From Arctopsyche grandis (lineage: Eukaryota > Arthropoda > Insecta > Trichoptera > Hydropsychidae), in NCBI RefSeq assembly GCF_051622035.1, contig NC_135358.1:18324501-18388500 (forward strand): a stretch of DNA of 64,000 nucleotides, in the 5' to 3' direction. The notes below the pieces were generated by a model. It saw only the letters and a program-made list of their open reading frames with translations, was not told the origin of the DNA and did no database searches. A program made the translations under genes and the position numbers. This document shows positions 45,226 through 58,829 of the stretch, piece after piece; position 1 is the stretch's first letter, and the number at the start of each line of letters is the position of its first letter.

Positions 45226-46200
45226 TAAAGAAAAATTAAAAAAAAAATGTTTTTGAGCTATTTCTCATATTAAATATATTATATACATATTTTTCATGTA
45301 TCTCATATATTTTTCTAGAAAAAATACAAACAAGGTTAAAAATTGTCACAAATAAAAACGAGTACGGTATATACATATAAGAAGATATCACAAAAAACTA
45401 TTTTAGTAGAAAAAAATCAAACTTGGTTAAAGAAAATTAAAAAATAATTTTTATGAGTGTACAGTATTTTTTATGAAAGTGAATATAGTTAAAACCAAAG
45501 TTCAATTATTTAGCATCCTTTATTTATCACTCAATGGATTGAGCTGAATCTATTTCAAATATAATAAGCATAATGAATTTCAGATACTATTGTTTTTAAA
45601 TATTTTTTCTCAACTGGAAGTAGTATTTTTACTCCAATTTTTCAATGCACTTCACCATATCAAACATTTATGTTGTACTATTTGTTATGTATTGAAGTTA
45701 TAATTTCGAGTTGAATGAATGGACTGGGAATGGATTATTGATTTTATTGGAGAGGTTTGATTTTTGATAGTGCATATTTTGTATGGAATCGGCTCATAAA
45801 TTATTTTAAGGTAATACTACCAAAATCAGTCAAAATCAATCTGGAATTTATAATCTTGCAGAATTTGTTAACAACGATGGACATACTAATTCCCAATTTT
45901 GGGTGTCTCAACTAACAAATAATCACTTAATCATTGATCTACATACATGATACTAATATTATTTTATTAATGGCATGTTGATGCCATGACGAGTGTAATA
46001 ATGACGTACACATATGTACATATTATATTGTATGTATTTTTCGAAATTCATTATCGTACGTCAGTTTGATGAATCATACTATAACGGTTTATTTATTTTT
46101 GGAATGGAATTAAATAATTAATCAGTAGATAAACAAAATGAAGATTTTTCGAACTTTACAAGAGTGCAAATTTGATCTATCAAAATTATTTGCTGTGTAC

Positions 46201-46310
<110 letters not shown>

Positions 46311-46312
46311 GG

Positions 46313-46709
46313 TACAGTCCAAGTGCACATTTCGTTTGTTCATAAACATACTAGTTTGTTCATACACGAACCAATCTGACCAGTTTTACTGTACACAAAA
46401 GAAAAGATCGACAAACGAACTAGTTGATACATGCACAAACTATAATATAAGGTATTCTCAATCGTTTCTTCCATCCTCTATGTATGTATGTAGCCGAAAC
46501 GGAAATCATTTTAATTTGGTTTCTATAGGATTTCCCTTTTGAATACTCGGTGCTTTGACATTTGACAGCTAAAAGTGTCAAGCGGCACCTGGTGCGTATA
46601 TTTGAAGATAGCTTTTGACTGTTAGCATTCAAACTAAAATCAATAGTCTATGTATGAACAAACTATGAACGTGTGTTCATGAACGAACAAGAGTAAAACT
46701 TGGACTGTA
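46313..46709. mobile_element. Non-autonomous TIR element, TACAGTCCAAGT type
   Basis: Begins TACAGTCCAAGTG and ends ACTTGGACTGTA, flanked by TA-rich sequence, compatible with TA-target (Tc1/mariner-like) transposition. Inside, CATAAACATACTAGTTTGTT and TTCATGAACGAAC words recur, matching 21740-21800 and 22800-22915. No transposase frame. Confidence 0.65.
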
Positions 46710-47148
46710 ATATACATATATGTATGTACATACAGTATATTTGCTGTCAATGTTCGAAACAGTAAACTAAACTAAATTTTATTTTTATGTGGAACTTTGT
46801 AAATCGTACTTTGATGTGGAGATTCATATACATATGTCTATGTACATACATAATAGATACACAAATGACAACGCTTGTACTGGATATACAAATTTGTCAG
46901 TATGTTATTCATGGGTCCACCTTACGGCACAAATTCTGTATTGATAAAGTTCTGAGTTGAAAAATGATAAAATGACTGAGTGTGTACAATATTAGGAGTT
47001 GGGGTAGACGCGTTCGTCGGCTTTTCCTTTAAATCTCATGCACACACGCGTACTTTTTCTGTATTACCTTCCAGCCTGGGATGTTTTCCTGGTACGAGTT
47101 CATTTTTCGAGTCTTCATCAACTCAGAGTTTATACCGTAAGGGCCACC

Positions 47149-47356
47149 GGTAATTGGATTATTACGCACATTGCGATCACCCAAAAGACAATTTTTGCCA
47201 TGAAAATCGCGAATACGGAATATTTGGCACTCGAGTTCTCGTTAGTATGATAGTTATCGTTAGTTTGATGGACTTTTCGGCTGCCTGATGTTCCGTTATA
47301 GAGATTTTAGTGACTTTTGGGCGAGCGCTTTGTGAGCAATAATCACCGAACCGGTA
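47149..47356. mobile_element. Non-autonomous element, CCGGTAATT/GGTTCGGTGATTA family
   Basis: Left side ACCGGTAATTGGATTATTAC; right side AATAATCACCGAACCGGTAATT. ACCGGTAATT thus occurs at both ends, possibly as a target duplication, enclosing an inner region nearly identical to parts of 26.03-26.43 kb. Non-coding. Confidence 0.6.
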
Positions 47357-48544
47357 ATTCATTACATCAACTTATATGTACATATATACCCAATAAATCC
47401 ACTGGATGAAAACAATTTTTTTTTTATTATTCTTAATCCACTTCTGTGAAAAAATTTCAAAATCATGATAATTTAAAAAAAATTCAAATTATTATCCATG
47501 ATATTTATAAAAGAAAAATTTTCAGAATAAAAAAAAGTAACCACGAAACTTAAAAAAATGGGCCGTAGTCGATTTTTTTATAAAATTCTATCGCACAATT
47601 GATATCGGATTTACATATGTACATAATTTATTGTTGGATCGGTTTGAAATACGCAGTAGACTAAAATTCTACAATGACAAATCATTTTGAATTAATTACA
47701 TGCCTTTTAAATTCAATATAACAGTAACAGTGTCCTCAACATATGTACATATATATTTATGTATGTTCATATTAAGATAGAGTAAACGTAAAATTTGAAC
47801 GATTCTCGTGTATCATTTTTTTTGTATATCAACATATTTAAATGATCACATGATTTTCCATGCATAAAAATCAAATGCAAATTCATCGTAATATAAATTC
47901 GTATGGTACTCGTAAGTGCCAAAAATAAAACAAAAATAATTTATATGTATATTTTTTATAGAAGTCCGGTATGGTTCTAAGGATTCACTTTCACAAGTCG
48001 TCATTGTTTTTATTATATAATCCATAAATGCATTCGCATGCTAATGATTCTAAAATGAATTATACCCATTTAATATAAACATGTGCGTACATTTATTATA
48101 TAGAAAAATATAATTTATTAAACTTTCCAACATAAATATGGTAAACGGAATTCTCAAATGTGTAGGTAAGTATAAAAATTATATGGTAGTAATACAATAT
48201 GTATTATTTAATAATTAATCTAACTGGAATATACCTACACACATTTGCATACAATATTTATCCTCATACATTCATTATACCGTGTACGAGTATATACCAC
48301 AATTTTAAACTACGTAAAATATCTAACATATAAATAAATTTATATATGTACATATGTATGTATTTTAATTATGATTGTGATAATTATGTATTATTATATT
48401 TACTCTGATTGTGTAAATAAGTGTGCTATTTACATGAAAATACATATGTATGTATGTACATGTTTTATATTAAGTACTGCGATTTTATAAAGAATAATCT
48501 TACTTTAAATCCATTGAATATTAAATAAATATTTACAACAGGCT
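47357..48544. other. AT-rich intergenic, no gene seen
   Basis: Only low-complexity sequence and ACATATGTA microsatellite patches. Confidence 0.4.
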
Positions 48545-49074
48545 TACTAGGGATTCCAATATCGGTATACCGGTAAATGGTAAAATTTACCGGTATTTAC
48601 CGTAAACTAGTTAATCGCGAATTAACTACATACATATGTATATAGGCATATTATTGCATAATATTATATTAAAAATCGATGCAAATGGCTTATTGTGGAT
48701 TAGGTTTTATAGAATTTGTTTATTTTCAGTGTTAAATGTAGAAATTTGAAATTAATAAATTCACTGGCAACACAGACCAACCAAATCGCAATAAACTCGA
48801 TCAGACAGTTGTTTCAATTATGATTGAAACTTTCAAATAGTCCAAAATTTAAATAAATAAACATGATTGGTTGAAAATAAAAATAAATTAAATTGATTTA
48901 TTATTACGAATTTACTTTAATGTATTTATATGACATTGTTCATACGTGATTTATTTTTAATTATTTACGATTCAATCTACATATGTAGGTCAACGTTTTT
49001 AGGAAAATTAATCACTAATTATCTAATCCACTCATTTTTTTCATTTACCGGTAAATACCGATATACCAATAGTA
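48545..49074. mobile_element. hAT-like MITE with CCGGTAAAT arms
   Basis: Left TACTAGGGATTCCAATATCG and TATACCGGTAAATG; right CATTTACCGGTAAATACC and GATATACCAATAGTA. The last 28 bases (GATATACCAATAGTAGGAAA) are duplicated just downstream at 49091. The interior is AT-rich and non-coding. The end sequence and mirror CCGGTA words are typical of hAT-type MITEs, but the 8-bp target duplication could not be read. Confidence 0.5.
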
Positions 49075-49109
49075 GGAAAAATTATTAAGATATACCAATA
49101 GTAGGAAAA

Positions 49110-51771
49110 ATAATTTACCTTATAACGGTTTATGAAATTTGACGGTAAATTGCAATACCTAATGCTTACATATGTATAATGTTATGTTGATAAGAGAGGC
49201 AATAGAATAACACATTTTGTCAATTAAGTCATGTACATAATTGAACAAAATTTTACTTGTAAATATTTTAAGCTATGAGTCAATGTAATTAATCACCTTT
49301 AAATGTCGTTAAGTGAAAGCTTTAATGCATTTCTGACATACATATTATACAAATGTACAATTTAATTGCACTGTTATTGCATTCAAGCTCATAGCTACTT
49401 ACGATTTCGTATTTTGTTCATGGGAAATGGTATTTTTGGTTTCGTGGGTATGTACAGCTTGAACTGTATGCCTTATCATGACCACCTATGTAATATATTC
49501 TACAAATTCGTCAACAAAACAGTGAACTAGTTCCAGGTGAATCTATAAAGTAGGGAAACCTATATTTCGAAACAGTTTAAAGTTTTCTTGGATTATTTTT
49601 GTTTTAAAAAAATATCCACTTACAGAATGCTGAATTCAAATTTGGAATACGATCCAAAATTATCATTAGTATAATTATTAAATTGAAAAAATATTACAAT
49701 CGTCCATTTTTGTTCGCAACGGTACAAAGTTTATGTTGTTATCTTTATTTAAAATGTGAGATTTACCCCCCACAAAAAAAACAGCTTGTTTGCAAAGAAA
49801 CATACTCGTCATTTGTGTGTCCAGCTTGATTTGACGACAATAAAAAAATGACAGTTTCGGCGACATCAGATTAATCAGTATGTGTAGTGCAATTAAAGCA
49901 ATTTCTTACAATGACGTCATTGATGATAAGAAATTTAAGTGATTAAATTTTATTAAAATAATCTCTGTGAGAAAATATCGTCGGAAATAGTTCTCAATCC
50001 CATCTTTATTTACATATGTATATGTAGATTAACATAAACGAAAAGGAAATTTCCTCCACCCAATATGAAATGAGGAAAAATAATTTTCTAGGCGACTTTG
50101 GGTATTTTTCTAAAGCAGTACTTCTCGGAAATTATGTGGGTAGATGATATTTTCCTCATAATCGGAAACAAATTGAACCGATTTTGGTACATACAAATGA
50201 TATTTATTAGATAAACATCATCATTTAATACATTTTTTATTATTATTACGTCTCGTGATCACTTAAGGTGATCACGGGACTCAAACCTCATTAAAGCAAG
50301 GTCGATGTTCTCAAAAGTATATGCAACCACATGAAAGCTATAAATTAGTTTATAACATTTTATCCTGTTCGCCATTTGTTCGTTTTGCCTGTGCGAAAAT
50401 TTCACGTTGAGTTCGAAGTTTTTTAAAAGGTCACGCGGTCGCTTTAGTGACATTGAGATGTCAAAAAGGACGACGGGGAAAGTCTTATTGTGTTTTTGAC
50501 AACATTCTTGGGTAATTAAATAATAAAACATTGACCTATTGAATACGTAATGAAAAAAATTCGAGAACGGTGCGATTTTCCGACAATGAAATGCTTGATC
50601 TATTCGAGTAGGTGGTTCCAAAAATATTATGACGAAGAATTCTATGAAACTAAAACAACATAAATAACAATGAAATATGGCATACTATTAAATGAGATAG
50701 AAGCGTGCACATGCACATTGACATACATTCATATGTATGTAGAATTAGTCAGTCTGTTTACTGTCAATTGTAGTAAAGTGTTGTTTATTCCGTGTTAAAA
50801 TTACTATCAATAAATATTCAGTATATCTTAAAGGTTTTAATATACATATGTACGTAGTATATTTTATATTATAATTAGAAAAGAAATGTATAAACGTGCA
50901 TATATTGAATGTTAGATGATTCTTTGTATGCATGTCAGTTTTTAAGAAATGTATAAAAAAATGTTATTGCTAAAAAATTTTTTCTGAATCGGCCATAATT
51001 CTTTCCTGTTTTTCTATGACACTCGTGATAAAAACCCTCCCGGTTGTAAATAAACGGCTAACTCTTGTTATCATTTAATTAAACTTCTCGCGTGTACAAG
51101 GTTATGTGTTTCAGTTAAAAATATCTGAAATTCGAGGTGTACCATTTTTAATTACATAAAAATTAAAACAATAATAAAAAACGATGACGACATCGCGTAA
51201 ATAGGAGTGCCTTTCCTTTCACAATGCATATGAATCATTTTCAATTTATATAATATATAAAAAATATTATGTAGATGTATCAAAATCTATAAATTATATT
51301 CGAAAGATATTTCAGTCTCAAGATTTTGACTAATTTGCATTCAGTATCGATCCTTGATCACATTCATTTTTATTAATTTTTACCAAGCTTTCATTACGGT
51401 AGTCCCTCAAAACGACATATATGACCAACTTTGTACATACATATGTACAATATATAAATTTGTAATATTATTATAAATTTGAAATTAAATTAAAATAATG
51501 AGGAAATTTTATTTTATTTTGTTATTTATTTATTGTTTATTACATTTACACTCGCCTTTACAGATCGCTCCAAAGTAACGAGTGTACTAATACAGATACG
51601 ATACAATTAATACGAGCATTTTATACAATGCGAATTCATACAAAATGCATCCACAGTGACATCTTTGGAGAAATTTTTGCAGCATTTTATTATAGAAATT
51701 GGCGAACTTCGAGCGGCTGAATAACTTGAGATTTGCAAGAGAGATTGGAAAGGAGATGTGAATTAACAGGA
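49110..51771. other. AT-rich intergenic, no gene seen
   Basis: No supported exon. A short perfect palindrome, CGTGATCACTTAAGGTGATCACG in two halves of nine around TTAAG, lies at about 50254-50276. Confidence 0.4.
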
Positions 51772-51935
51772 CCCGTTTCAATGAAAATCAGAAAAATTGG
51801 CAAACTTTGATAGGAAACGATCGACCTGGAGTCACATATATCCAAGATCTGGCTAGTAACATCGGGTCAGAGCTTGAACCCGAGATCCCATAGTTGTTAG
51901 CATTATACACTAACCACTGAGCTGTGTGGCTGGCA
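51772..51935 (-). mobile_element. tRNA-derived SINE, minus-strand copy
   Basis: Body GGCAAACTTTGATAGGAAAC and GATCGACCTGGAGTCACATA, then a head that reads on the minus strand GCCAGCCACACAGCTCAGTG (A-box region) and CTCGGGTTCAAGCTCTGAC (B-box-like). 5' end near 51935. The 3' tail is truncated relative to other copies. Confidence 0.75.
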
Positions 51936-52835
51936 TTAACTCTGGTAATTATTACCATTGCAATCAATTAATACAACTTAACCATTGTCAAATATAAAAA
52001 TGTGTATAAATCTATTTACTGTTTATTCGATCAAGTTGATTACGATATTTGTTAGTACCATGAACGCCCTTCCGTGGAATTAATTAAAAATAATAATGAA
52101 ATAGTATTACATTCTATGTTGTATATTTTACAATATCGTTGAAATATAATATGATTAATGGCATATCCAAGCTTATCAGTAACGGTCCGTTTATATTATT
52201 TAGCACTGTACGGAAAAGACCAGTTCTATTCATGTTATACAGCACTGCCCGTTTTCGGCACGTTCATACTTACTTTTGACAAGTGCAAGGCAAAATCGAC
52301 TTACATACACATACAATACAGAGCGTGACGATACCGCGCAATATTTTTTGCGTCGTATCCTCGAGTCAATATTGCAAGATGCATGGCAAATTTTCGTTAG
52401 TGTACGGGTGCACTCGCCACTATGACGAAACATCATGCGTGAATACTTCCCTAATGGCCAAAGAAAACCGGATTCTGCTTGATACGTTGTTGTTGCCGCT
52501 GTTTCGATACGTCAGATATGTCCACATTACGGAAGATATGAATGTGTCTATATAAAAGTATACTTAAGAATATTTTTCGTTCTGCTGTTTACGTGCAGAT
52601 GCCGGCTTTAGCTGTGCTTGTATAAATGAACTTTAATATGTCAATTTATAATAAAATATCTACGACATAAACAATATTACAATAACGTGTTTGTTTATTT
52701 TTGATATTTTGTACCAGGCAGTTCACTTCATGAAATAGACATAAAACATATGATATAATTTGAAGACTGAGAGATGAAAACCAAATCAGAACTCACCCTC
52801 CAAATTTTAATGCTAAATACTAAAAAGTTCATATA

Positions 52836-53315
52836 CACTACCGTCCATATGTTTAAGACCAAGTGTTTTTGGAGAATATTTTTCACAATTTTGGACCAAT
52901 TTAAAAAATATAAACTCAGTTATGTTCAAAAATTATGCATTTATTAAAATAAATAAAGATATTACAACAATTAATAAACATAAAATTATAAAAAAATAAA
53001 AACGTCAAACTGAACTTTCGTCAAAAAACCCACCCTTACTTTTAATCACTGCTGCACATAGTCTCGGCATTCTATTTATTAAATTTTGCAACTTGTGTCG
53101 ATTCGTCACGCGGTGTCTTTGAGCCCATTTTGAACAATTATATATAAAAAAACAACAAACCAATGGGATAATCCCTGCTTTTTTTGCTCAAATTAAATCC
53201 AAGGGTGTAGGGAAACAAATGATACCCATTTCTTTGAACTATTTTACGCTAAATTATTTTAATGGACATTAGAAATCGAGTTATAGGTTTGGTCTTAAAC
53301 ATATGGACGGTAGTG
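52836..53315 (-). mobile_element. Internally deleted Tc1-like transposon
   Basis: Perfect TIRs of 27 bp starting CACTACCGTCCATATGTTTA, with TA immediately outside both ends. The TIR style is typical of Tc1-like elements. On the minus strand at about 53140-53005 the sequence reads as the last about 45 codons of a Tc1 transposase (NLINRMPRLCAAVIKSKGG and a short end, then stop). The rest of the transposase, including the DDE catalytic triad, has been deleted. Confidence 0.85.
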
Positions 53316-53397
53316 TACATACATTATATACTATACATATTTCACAAGTAAATGAAATTATTGCAATATAAAAATTTCTTAATATCATTTGACATGG

Positions 53398-53503
53398 ATG
53401 GTGGTGCCATGGAATGAGTCAAGACCTAGTCAACATTACAGTTACTCAAGTTTACAACGAACAGGTTCAAGAACTCGTCAATCGAATCGGAACACGAATG
53501 CGG
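53398..53503 (+). CDS. Low-confidence candidate first coding exon
   Basis: From an ATG, 35 codons rich in Ser, Arg, Asn and Gln (MVVPWNESRPSQHYSYSS and LQRTGSRTRQSNRNTNA) end at G|GTAAAT, a plausible donor. Base composition is higher in GC than the flanks. I recognise no protein and see no downstream exon within the window, so it could equally be chance. Confidence 0.2.
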
Positions 53504-55839
53504 GTAAATTAATAATAAAGCTCTCAAATGAAAATTTCAATGTTAAATTTTCACGATCACGACACTCGGATAACTGATAAGAGTGAACAAATAATGACAC
53601 ATTCGCCATTTAGTAATATAAATTAAAATCACATGCCTTTAACAATGAAATTCGGTTTGATCTTGTTTTACGTTAGAATGAACACGTGACAATTTGCATC
53701 GCTTGCTCTTTAGATAACGTCTGATAGGTATTTATTACACATATGATGAATAAATAATAAGATAAATATTAATAAGACAATAAGCACGTGTACCAGTGAG
53801 TCATAATCGTGGTCATTTAGTGATGTGGTGGTCAGGGAACCACCGTTTAAGTGCAAGGTGAGCTGCTGCAGCAGTCATTAAACTCATCGGTCAGAGTTAC
53901 TATTGCATATATTAAGAATACTAGAGACAGTCAGTTTAAACTGGAACATTTACTATAGCATGATTTTATTTTTATATTCATTAGTTTTTATAAATATCAC
54001 ATAAACAATATTTAATTCATGTATATAGGTTTTCAATTATGTATTATATGTGAGAAATTGTATATTGATTACATCATACATATGGTCGTACATACATATG
54101 TATATATTTTCTAAGGAAATTTTTCTCAGAATTGCATTATACTGGATGCTACCTGAAAGACTATTCATGAATTTTAAACATTTTTGCGGTTGAAAATAAT
54201 TTAACAACACTCCACGTCGATTAATAAATTGTCAATTCATGTGTAATTTTCATCTCATTTTCCTCGTTTAACCCACACAATCGATTAAACCGAATTGAAC
54301 GCATTTTTTAACTCGTAGTCAGTTATGTACATACATATGTATGCTGTGCAGGTAAATTAAAATTGAATTACATCATACGAGTCGTAAAAATGTACAAAGT
54401 TCAAATCGGAAAAACTGGCTATTAATCATCATGATTGAGAATTACACTTATCCGCTCTAAATTCGCGGAAAATTTATATACAAAACAAATTAATTACGTT
54501 GTTGACCTTCATTTTTATTACAATTAAACAAATTCAACGGTTCCAATTATTACACATTTAGGATGATATCAAGCAAGCGTTTTAAATGCAATGATTGGTA
54601 AGTATTCGTTCGACGTAAACACGCATACGTGTAATTAGCCGATTGAAAACAATAAATTGGGTCCTTGTGTGTCAATATTGATACGGGAAAAATGTTTCTT
54701 GGTCAGTGACCAGCGAGATAAACAGAATAATTGCATTGTTGACATAGAATTTTGACAAATAATACAGTTTGTGCATTGTTTGTGTCACGTAAGCACATAC
54801 CCGCCTTATTTCAACCGTAGGGTTTTCCCCTATCGCAACGATAGAGTTTCCCGGAAGACAAACAAACATGATTTTGAGTTCGAATATATGTATGTATGTA
54901 TGTATGTATACGCCGATTAACTTTTGAGGAATTGAAATTAGAAACTTACGATGCTATTGCGTAGTTGGCTATGCTTACAATTAGCGCATAAACAATTTTG
55001 ATATAAATACCACTCAATACCAATTAGATGTAAGTGATTATGTAGATTTCCGGTAGGATTTTTTTTCATTAATTATATATGTAACAGTCAAGGTGTATTT
55101 ACCAGTTGTAAGTAAAAATATGTCCCATATATCACACGTATGTACATAGTTATTTCATACACAATAGATTTACAATCTAACTGGCCAGAATCAATCGAAA
55201 TGTATTCTGTTCTTCGTTCTATTCCGTTTCTTTCTTCCATTTTTTAATATGATTTACAGAATCTAGGTTTTCAAAGAGATCTAATTTTGACGTATTTTTC
55301 CCCAGTACTGCTTTTCGTGTAAAAGTCACGTGACTAGTAATTTGAATCGGCGTCACAATTTCGTTTTGAATAACATTTTTCCATAATTCGTAATAAGTAT
55401 TAACGCAGTGTTGAATCCTAAAGCATTCTGTAAAAAAATCTGAACTGCCAAAGCTAATATATGTATAACGATCGACTGGCGAGCGCCGGTTAGACTGTAT
55501 TTTCGTATAGAAATATAAAAATCTACTAGTTAATTTGTATTTAAAACGAATACAAATAATATTATTATGTATATATGTATAGCCACAGCGTAGTACATAC
55601 AGGTCATTCATTTGACGGAGTCTCATTGTGTAAAAACACTTCCAATCGTGTAAGAGCGATCGTGTATATTATGGAAATGCGCCAGCGGGAAATGAACTAT
55701 TTCGCACATGGCGATCTCGCACACGTCACTAAAATCTCGATCACGGAATCTCTGGCACTCGAAAATATCAAACTTACGAGTCTAGATATTCCGTATTTTG
55801 TGGTAACGATTGTCTTGTGCGAGATCGCTTAAGATCTTC
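53504..55839. other. AT-rich intergenic, no gene seen
   Basis: A weak minus-strand candidate (ATG near 54869, MFVCLPGNSIVAIGENPTVE, donor-like GGCGG|GTATGT) was noted but lacks partners. Bases 55680-55830 are a diverged copy of the repeat at 26.1 and 47.2 kb (TCACTAAAATCTCGATCACG and TTCCGTATTT words). Confidence 0.35.
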
Positions 55840-55849
55840 GTTAACTAAA

Positions 55850-56045
55850 AGATCTGTATATTGGTAGAGCTATTGCATACTAGTGCATAGGTCGTGGGTT
55901 AGAGTCCCAGCCGAATACGCTACTGGCAAGGTCTTGTGACTATTAAAAAAACACAGATCGACCGTCTCCTGTTAAAATTTTCCGATTTTTACAAAGTTTT
56001 TATCAGTTTCAATTGTACAACGTGAAGTATTATCTAGTACCCTTC
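55850..56045 (+). mobile_element. tRNA-derived SINE, plus-strand diverged copy
   Basis: Head TATATTGGTAGAGCTATTGC and GTGGGTTAGAGTCCCAGCC (B-box-like), followed by TGGCAAGGTCTTGTGACT and GATCGACCGTCTCCTGTTAA, a degraded form of the shared body. The SINE family is recognisable by order of parts more than by identity. Confidence 0.55.
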
Positions 56046-56297
56046 CTTAAACTCTTCCGATCGCTTTAACACTTTGCCATGTTGCGAGGTTTGACCCCCG
56101 ATAGAGATTTCTATTGTATGCGCTTATTATAGCTAAATTATAGTCAAGAATCCAATAAATTGGTATCCTCCCCCTCAGTTTCTCGCAAATTCGAATTATT
56201 ATTATTACCAGAATTTGTTGAATCTACATAATGCATTTCTCACAAATTTTCTGTTTATCAATTTTTTTTTATTGTTCATATGTGTTTCTATGGATGC

Positions 56298-56622
56298 GGT
56301 GCATCCGCTCTAAAATCGCCAGACAAATTGAACGACAGATTAACGGACGGCTGCTTTAAATGCAATTCTCGTCTTCTCGAATGATAGATTGCACATCAGA
56401 TGACGGGTAACCTTTCGATGTGCACAGATGCAATTATTAAAATGGTAATTATTAAAATTGAGTTGGATCTTTCAGGCGAGTTTAATAAGGCAAGATTCGA
56501 TAAGTTCCGAATCTTGCCTTATTAAACTCGCCAGATCATTCGAGAAAACGAGAATTACGTTTAAAGCTGCCATTCTGTTAATCTGTCGTTCGTTTGTCTG
56601 GCGATTTTAGAGCGGATGCACC
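56298..56622. mobile_element. Nested foldback element
   Basis: TIR begins GGTGCATCCGCTCTAAAATC and is perfect for about 29 bases. Second-level arms (AACGACAGATTAACGGACGG and TGCAATTCTCGT) also pair. Inside is a third palindrome, GAGTTTAATAAGGCAAGATT around a short loop at about 56475-56530. Non-coding. Confidence 0.8.
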
Positions 56623-57459
56623 AAACCCGTTTCTATTTGTATTCTATTTTATTTTATGTATTGTTATTAATGTACAAAAAATTATTTAACCACAGTATTT
56701 GCCCTCTTGGGGTAATTCTGTCATAGCACATACATATGATGTCTGTATGTAAATATAGAATAAAATATTGCAACTGGTACATTTGATATCTGAAAAATGT
56801 AAATCAATTTTCTTCGATCTTGAGGAAATTGGCACTGATGCCATATGTAACAAAAGACGAACGAAATTTGAATCACACATTGATTTATTGCTATCCAATT
56901 TATTACCAATACGCATGGCGTGTTGATATCAATTGACATATAGGTACATACATATGTACATACATGTATAAATATATATTTTTTGTTTTATCAAAACAAA
57001 CCCAACCATCGAAATGACGAAGATTAAAATTAATGACGACACAAATAGTAACATCGATGGGGAGGTATTTAAGATATTTTGTTTAGCGTAGCACGTGATG
57101 CGTGTCAAACACATTTTATTAATCAGTGTTGATCACACATTTTTTTATTACCTTATTTTTGATCGACGAGCGTCCATCACGATTTGAATTGTCATTTTCT
57201 AATTGACACCGTTGACACTTGTTGAAATTTCACCAAAAGGAGGCGTGTCGAACCGTCATACGTGACGTCATCGAATCTAAATCATAACATAATCGCAGTG
57301 TTGTTTTCCGGCATTAGATACCTCGTGTATATGTATGTATGTACCTTCATACCAATTTTCTAATACCAAATTTAGTGAAGAAACCTAATTGAAATTTTGC
57401 GTCAGCTTCGACTTGTATATACATATATTCTAGGCGAAAACAACTTTGACCCTGATTTC

Positions 57460-57800
57460 GAACCGAATTAAATCGAAATCGTTTAGCGCGCGTTTGAAGG
57501 GTGATTTTTGCGTGCTACAAATAATGATCTCTTGTTTGGCGAATCTAAATTGGAGCGTTCGCCGCGCAGAAGAGATTCGCTTAACGAGATGAGGCGCGCG
57601 CCACATGGTCTGATTGGTTTCATGTGACTTCAATTAAACCAGGGAGACGGACAGACGGACAGACCAGACCAGACACAACAGCGACTACGAAAAAACGACC
57701 CTCGAATTGTCAATTCGATCGCCTTAGTCACACATTCGACTTAACTGTTCCGGACATTTGACGTACTCGTAATAATTGATTTAATACCGAACCTAATACT
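57460..57800. promoter_or_regulatory. CpG-rich, promoter-like island
   Basis: GC-rich patch with AGCGCGCG, GCGCGCGCC, a CCAAT box on the minus strand (ATTGG near 57613) and a tandem GACGGACAGACGGACAGACC repeat (57645-57668). No coding exon is recognised. Confidence 0.3.
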
Positions 57801-58301
57801 CCAAGTGCAATAAAATAATATGAAATGTGTAGATAGAATCAAGGCAAAATATATTACGCATTGAATGAATGTTAAAATCAATCAGTATTTATTTATTACT
57901 ACTACGTTTCTACATACAAACAACAGTGGCGTAGTTAGAATTTTCGGCCTTCATGCAAACAATATGCAAAATTGAGAAATCTGACATGAAATTATTCTTA
58001 TCATTTGTAAATATACACAGGGCAGCTGAGAGGATTCCCGGAACCTGTGAAAAATAATTTTTAAAAAGAATTACTACTTCCGGCTTATGAATTCTGACCA
58101 AAACCTTATCAACTATAAGTTGGTACATAAATAATACAAATATAAATTTTCAGCTTGATGCGTTCAGGGGTGTGGAAGAAATTGTGGTCACAACATTTTT
58201 GACTTTTCCAAGAAGAAAAATTCCCACTTTCGGTTTATTAAATGTAATGGTTTTTTTTTAATTTATGCTTGAATTTTTTCGTGAAGAACACACATGTTTA
58301 A

Positions 58302-58829
58302 GAGGGCTGGACAGCAGCGCCTTGTCCATACAAACGTACTATACTTCTCCCTTCCTCAATTATGGCACTAGCGAAATTATTTTTTTAATATACTATGGAT
58401 ATCCACCATTGAGGTGCATCTATCGTTTTATTTTTTTGATTAATTATTTTTTATATGAGCTAGGAGCCGCCAAACATCTATAAAATCGCCTCTTTTTTTA
58501 CACCCACGAAACGAGTCCAGCGTGCTTATTTAACGGTCGATTTAAAAAAAAAATACGCCAATAGATGCACAAAAAGTATCTTTCTTATGCCGATGGTGAA
58601 ATTTTTTTAAAAATTGGTCCAGTTTTGGAGAAGAAAATAGTAAAATACGAAACCTCGATTTTGTCAATTTAAAATACGTTTTATCTGGTCGAAGCGCAAC
58701 TGTCGCATTTACTCAATATATATATATATTGATATATATTGTCGCATTCACTCAATATATACGTACACTCAATAAATATATCGAAGAAAGGAACGGCAAC
58801 AAAATTAGGGTTTCAGGTGTACAGCCCTC
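58302..58829. mobile_element. TTAA-flanked non-autonomous element (piggyBac-like MITE), copy 2
   Basis: GAGGGCTGGACAGCAGCGC start and GTACAGCCCTC end, flanked by TTAA at 58298-58301 and 58830-58833. Same interior as the copy at 13033-13537 but longer (528 against 505 bp), mainly from an expanded TATATATA segment and an extra CGTACACTCAATAAATATA stretch near the right end. Confidence 0.8.
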
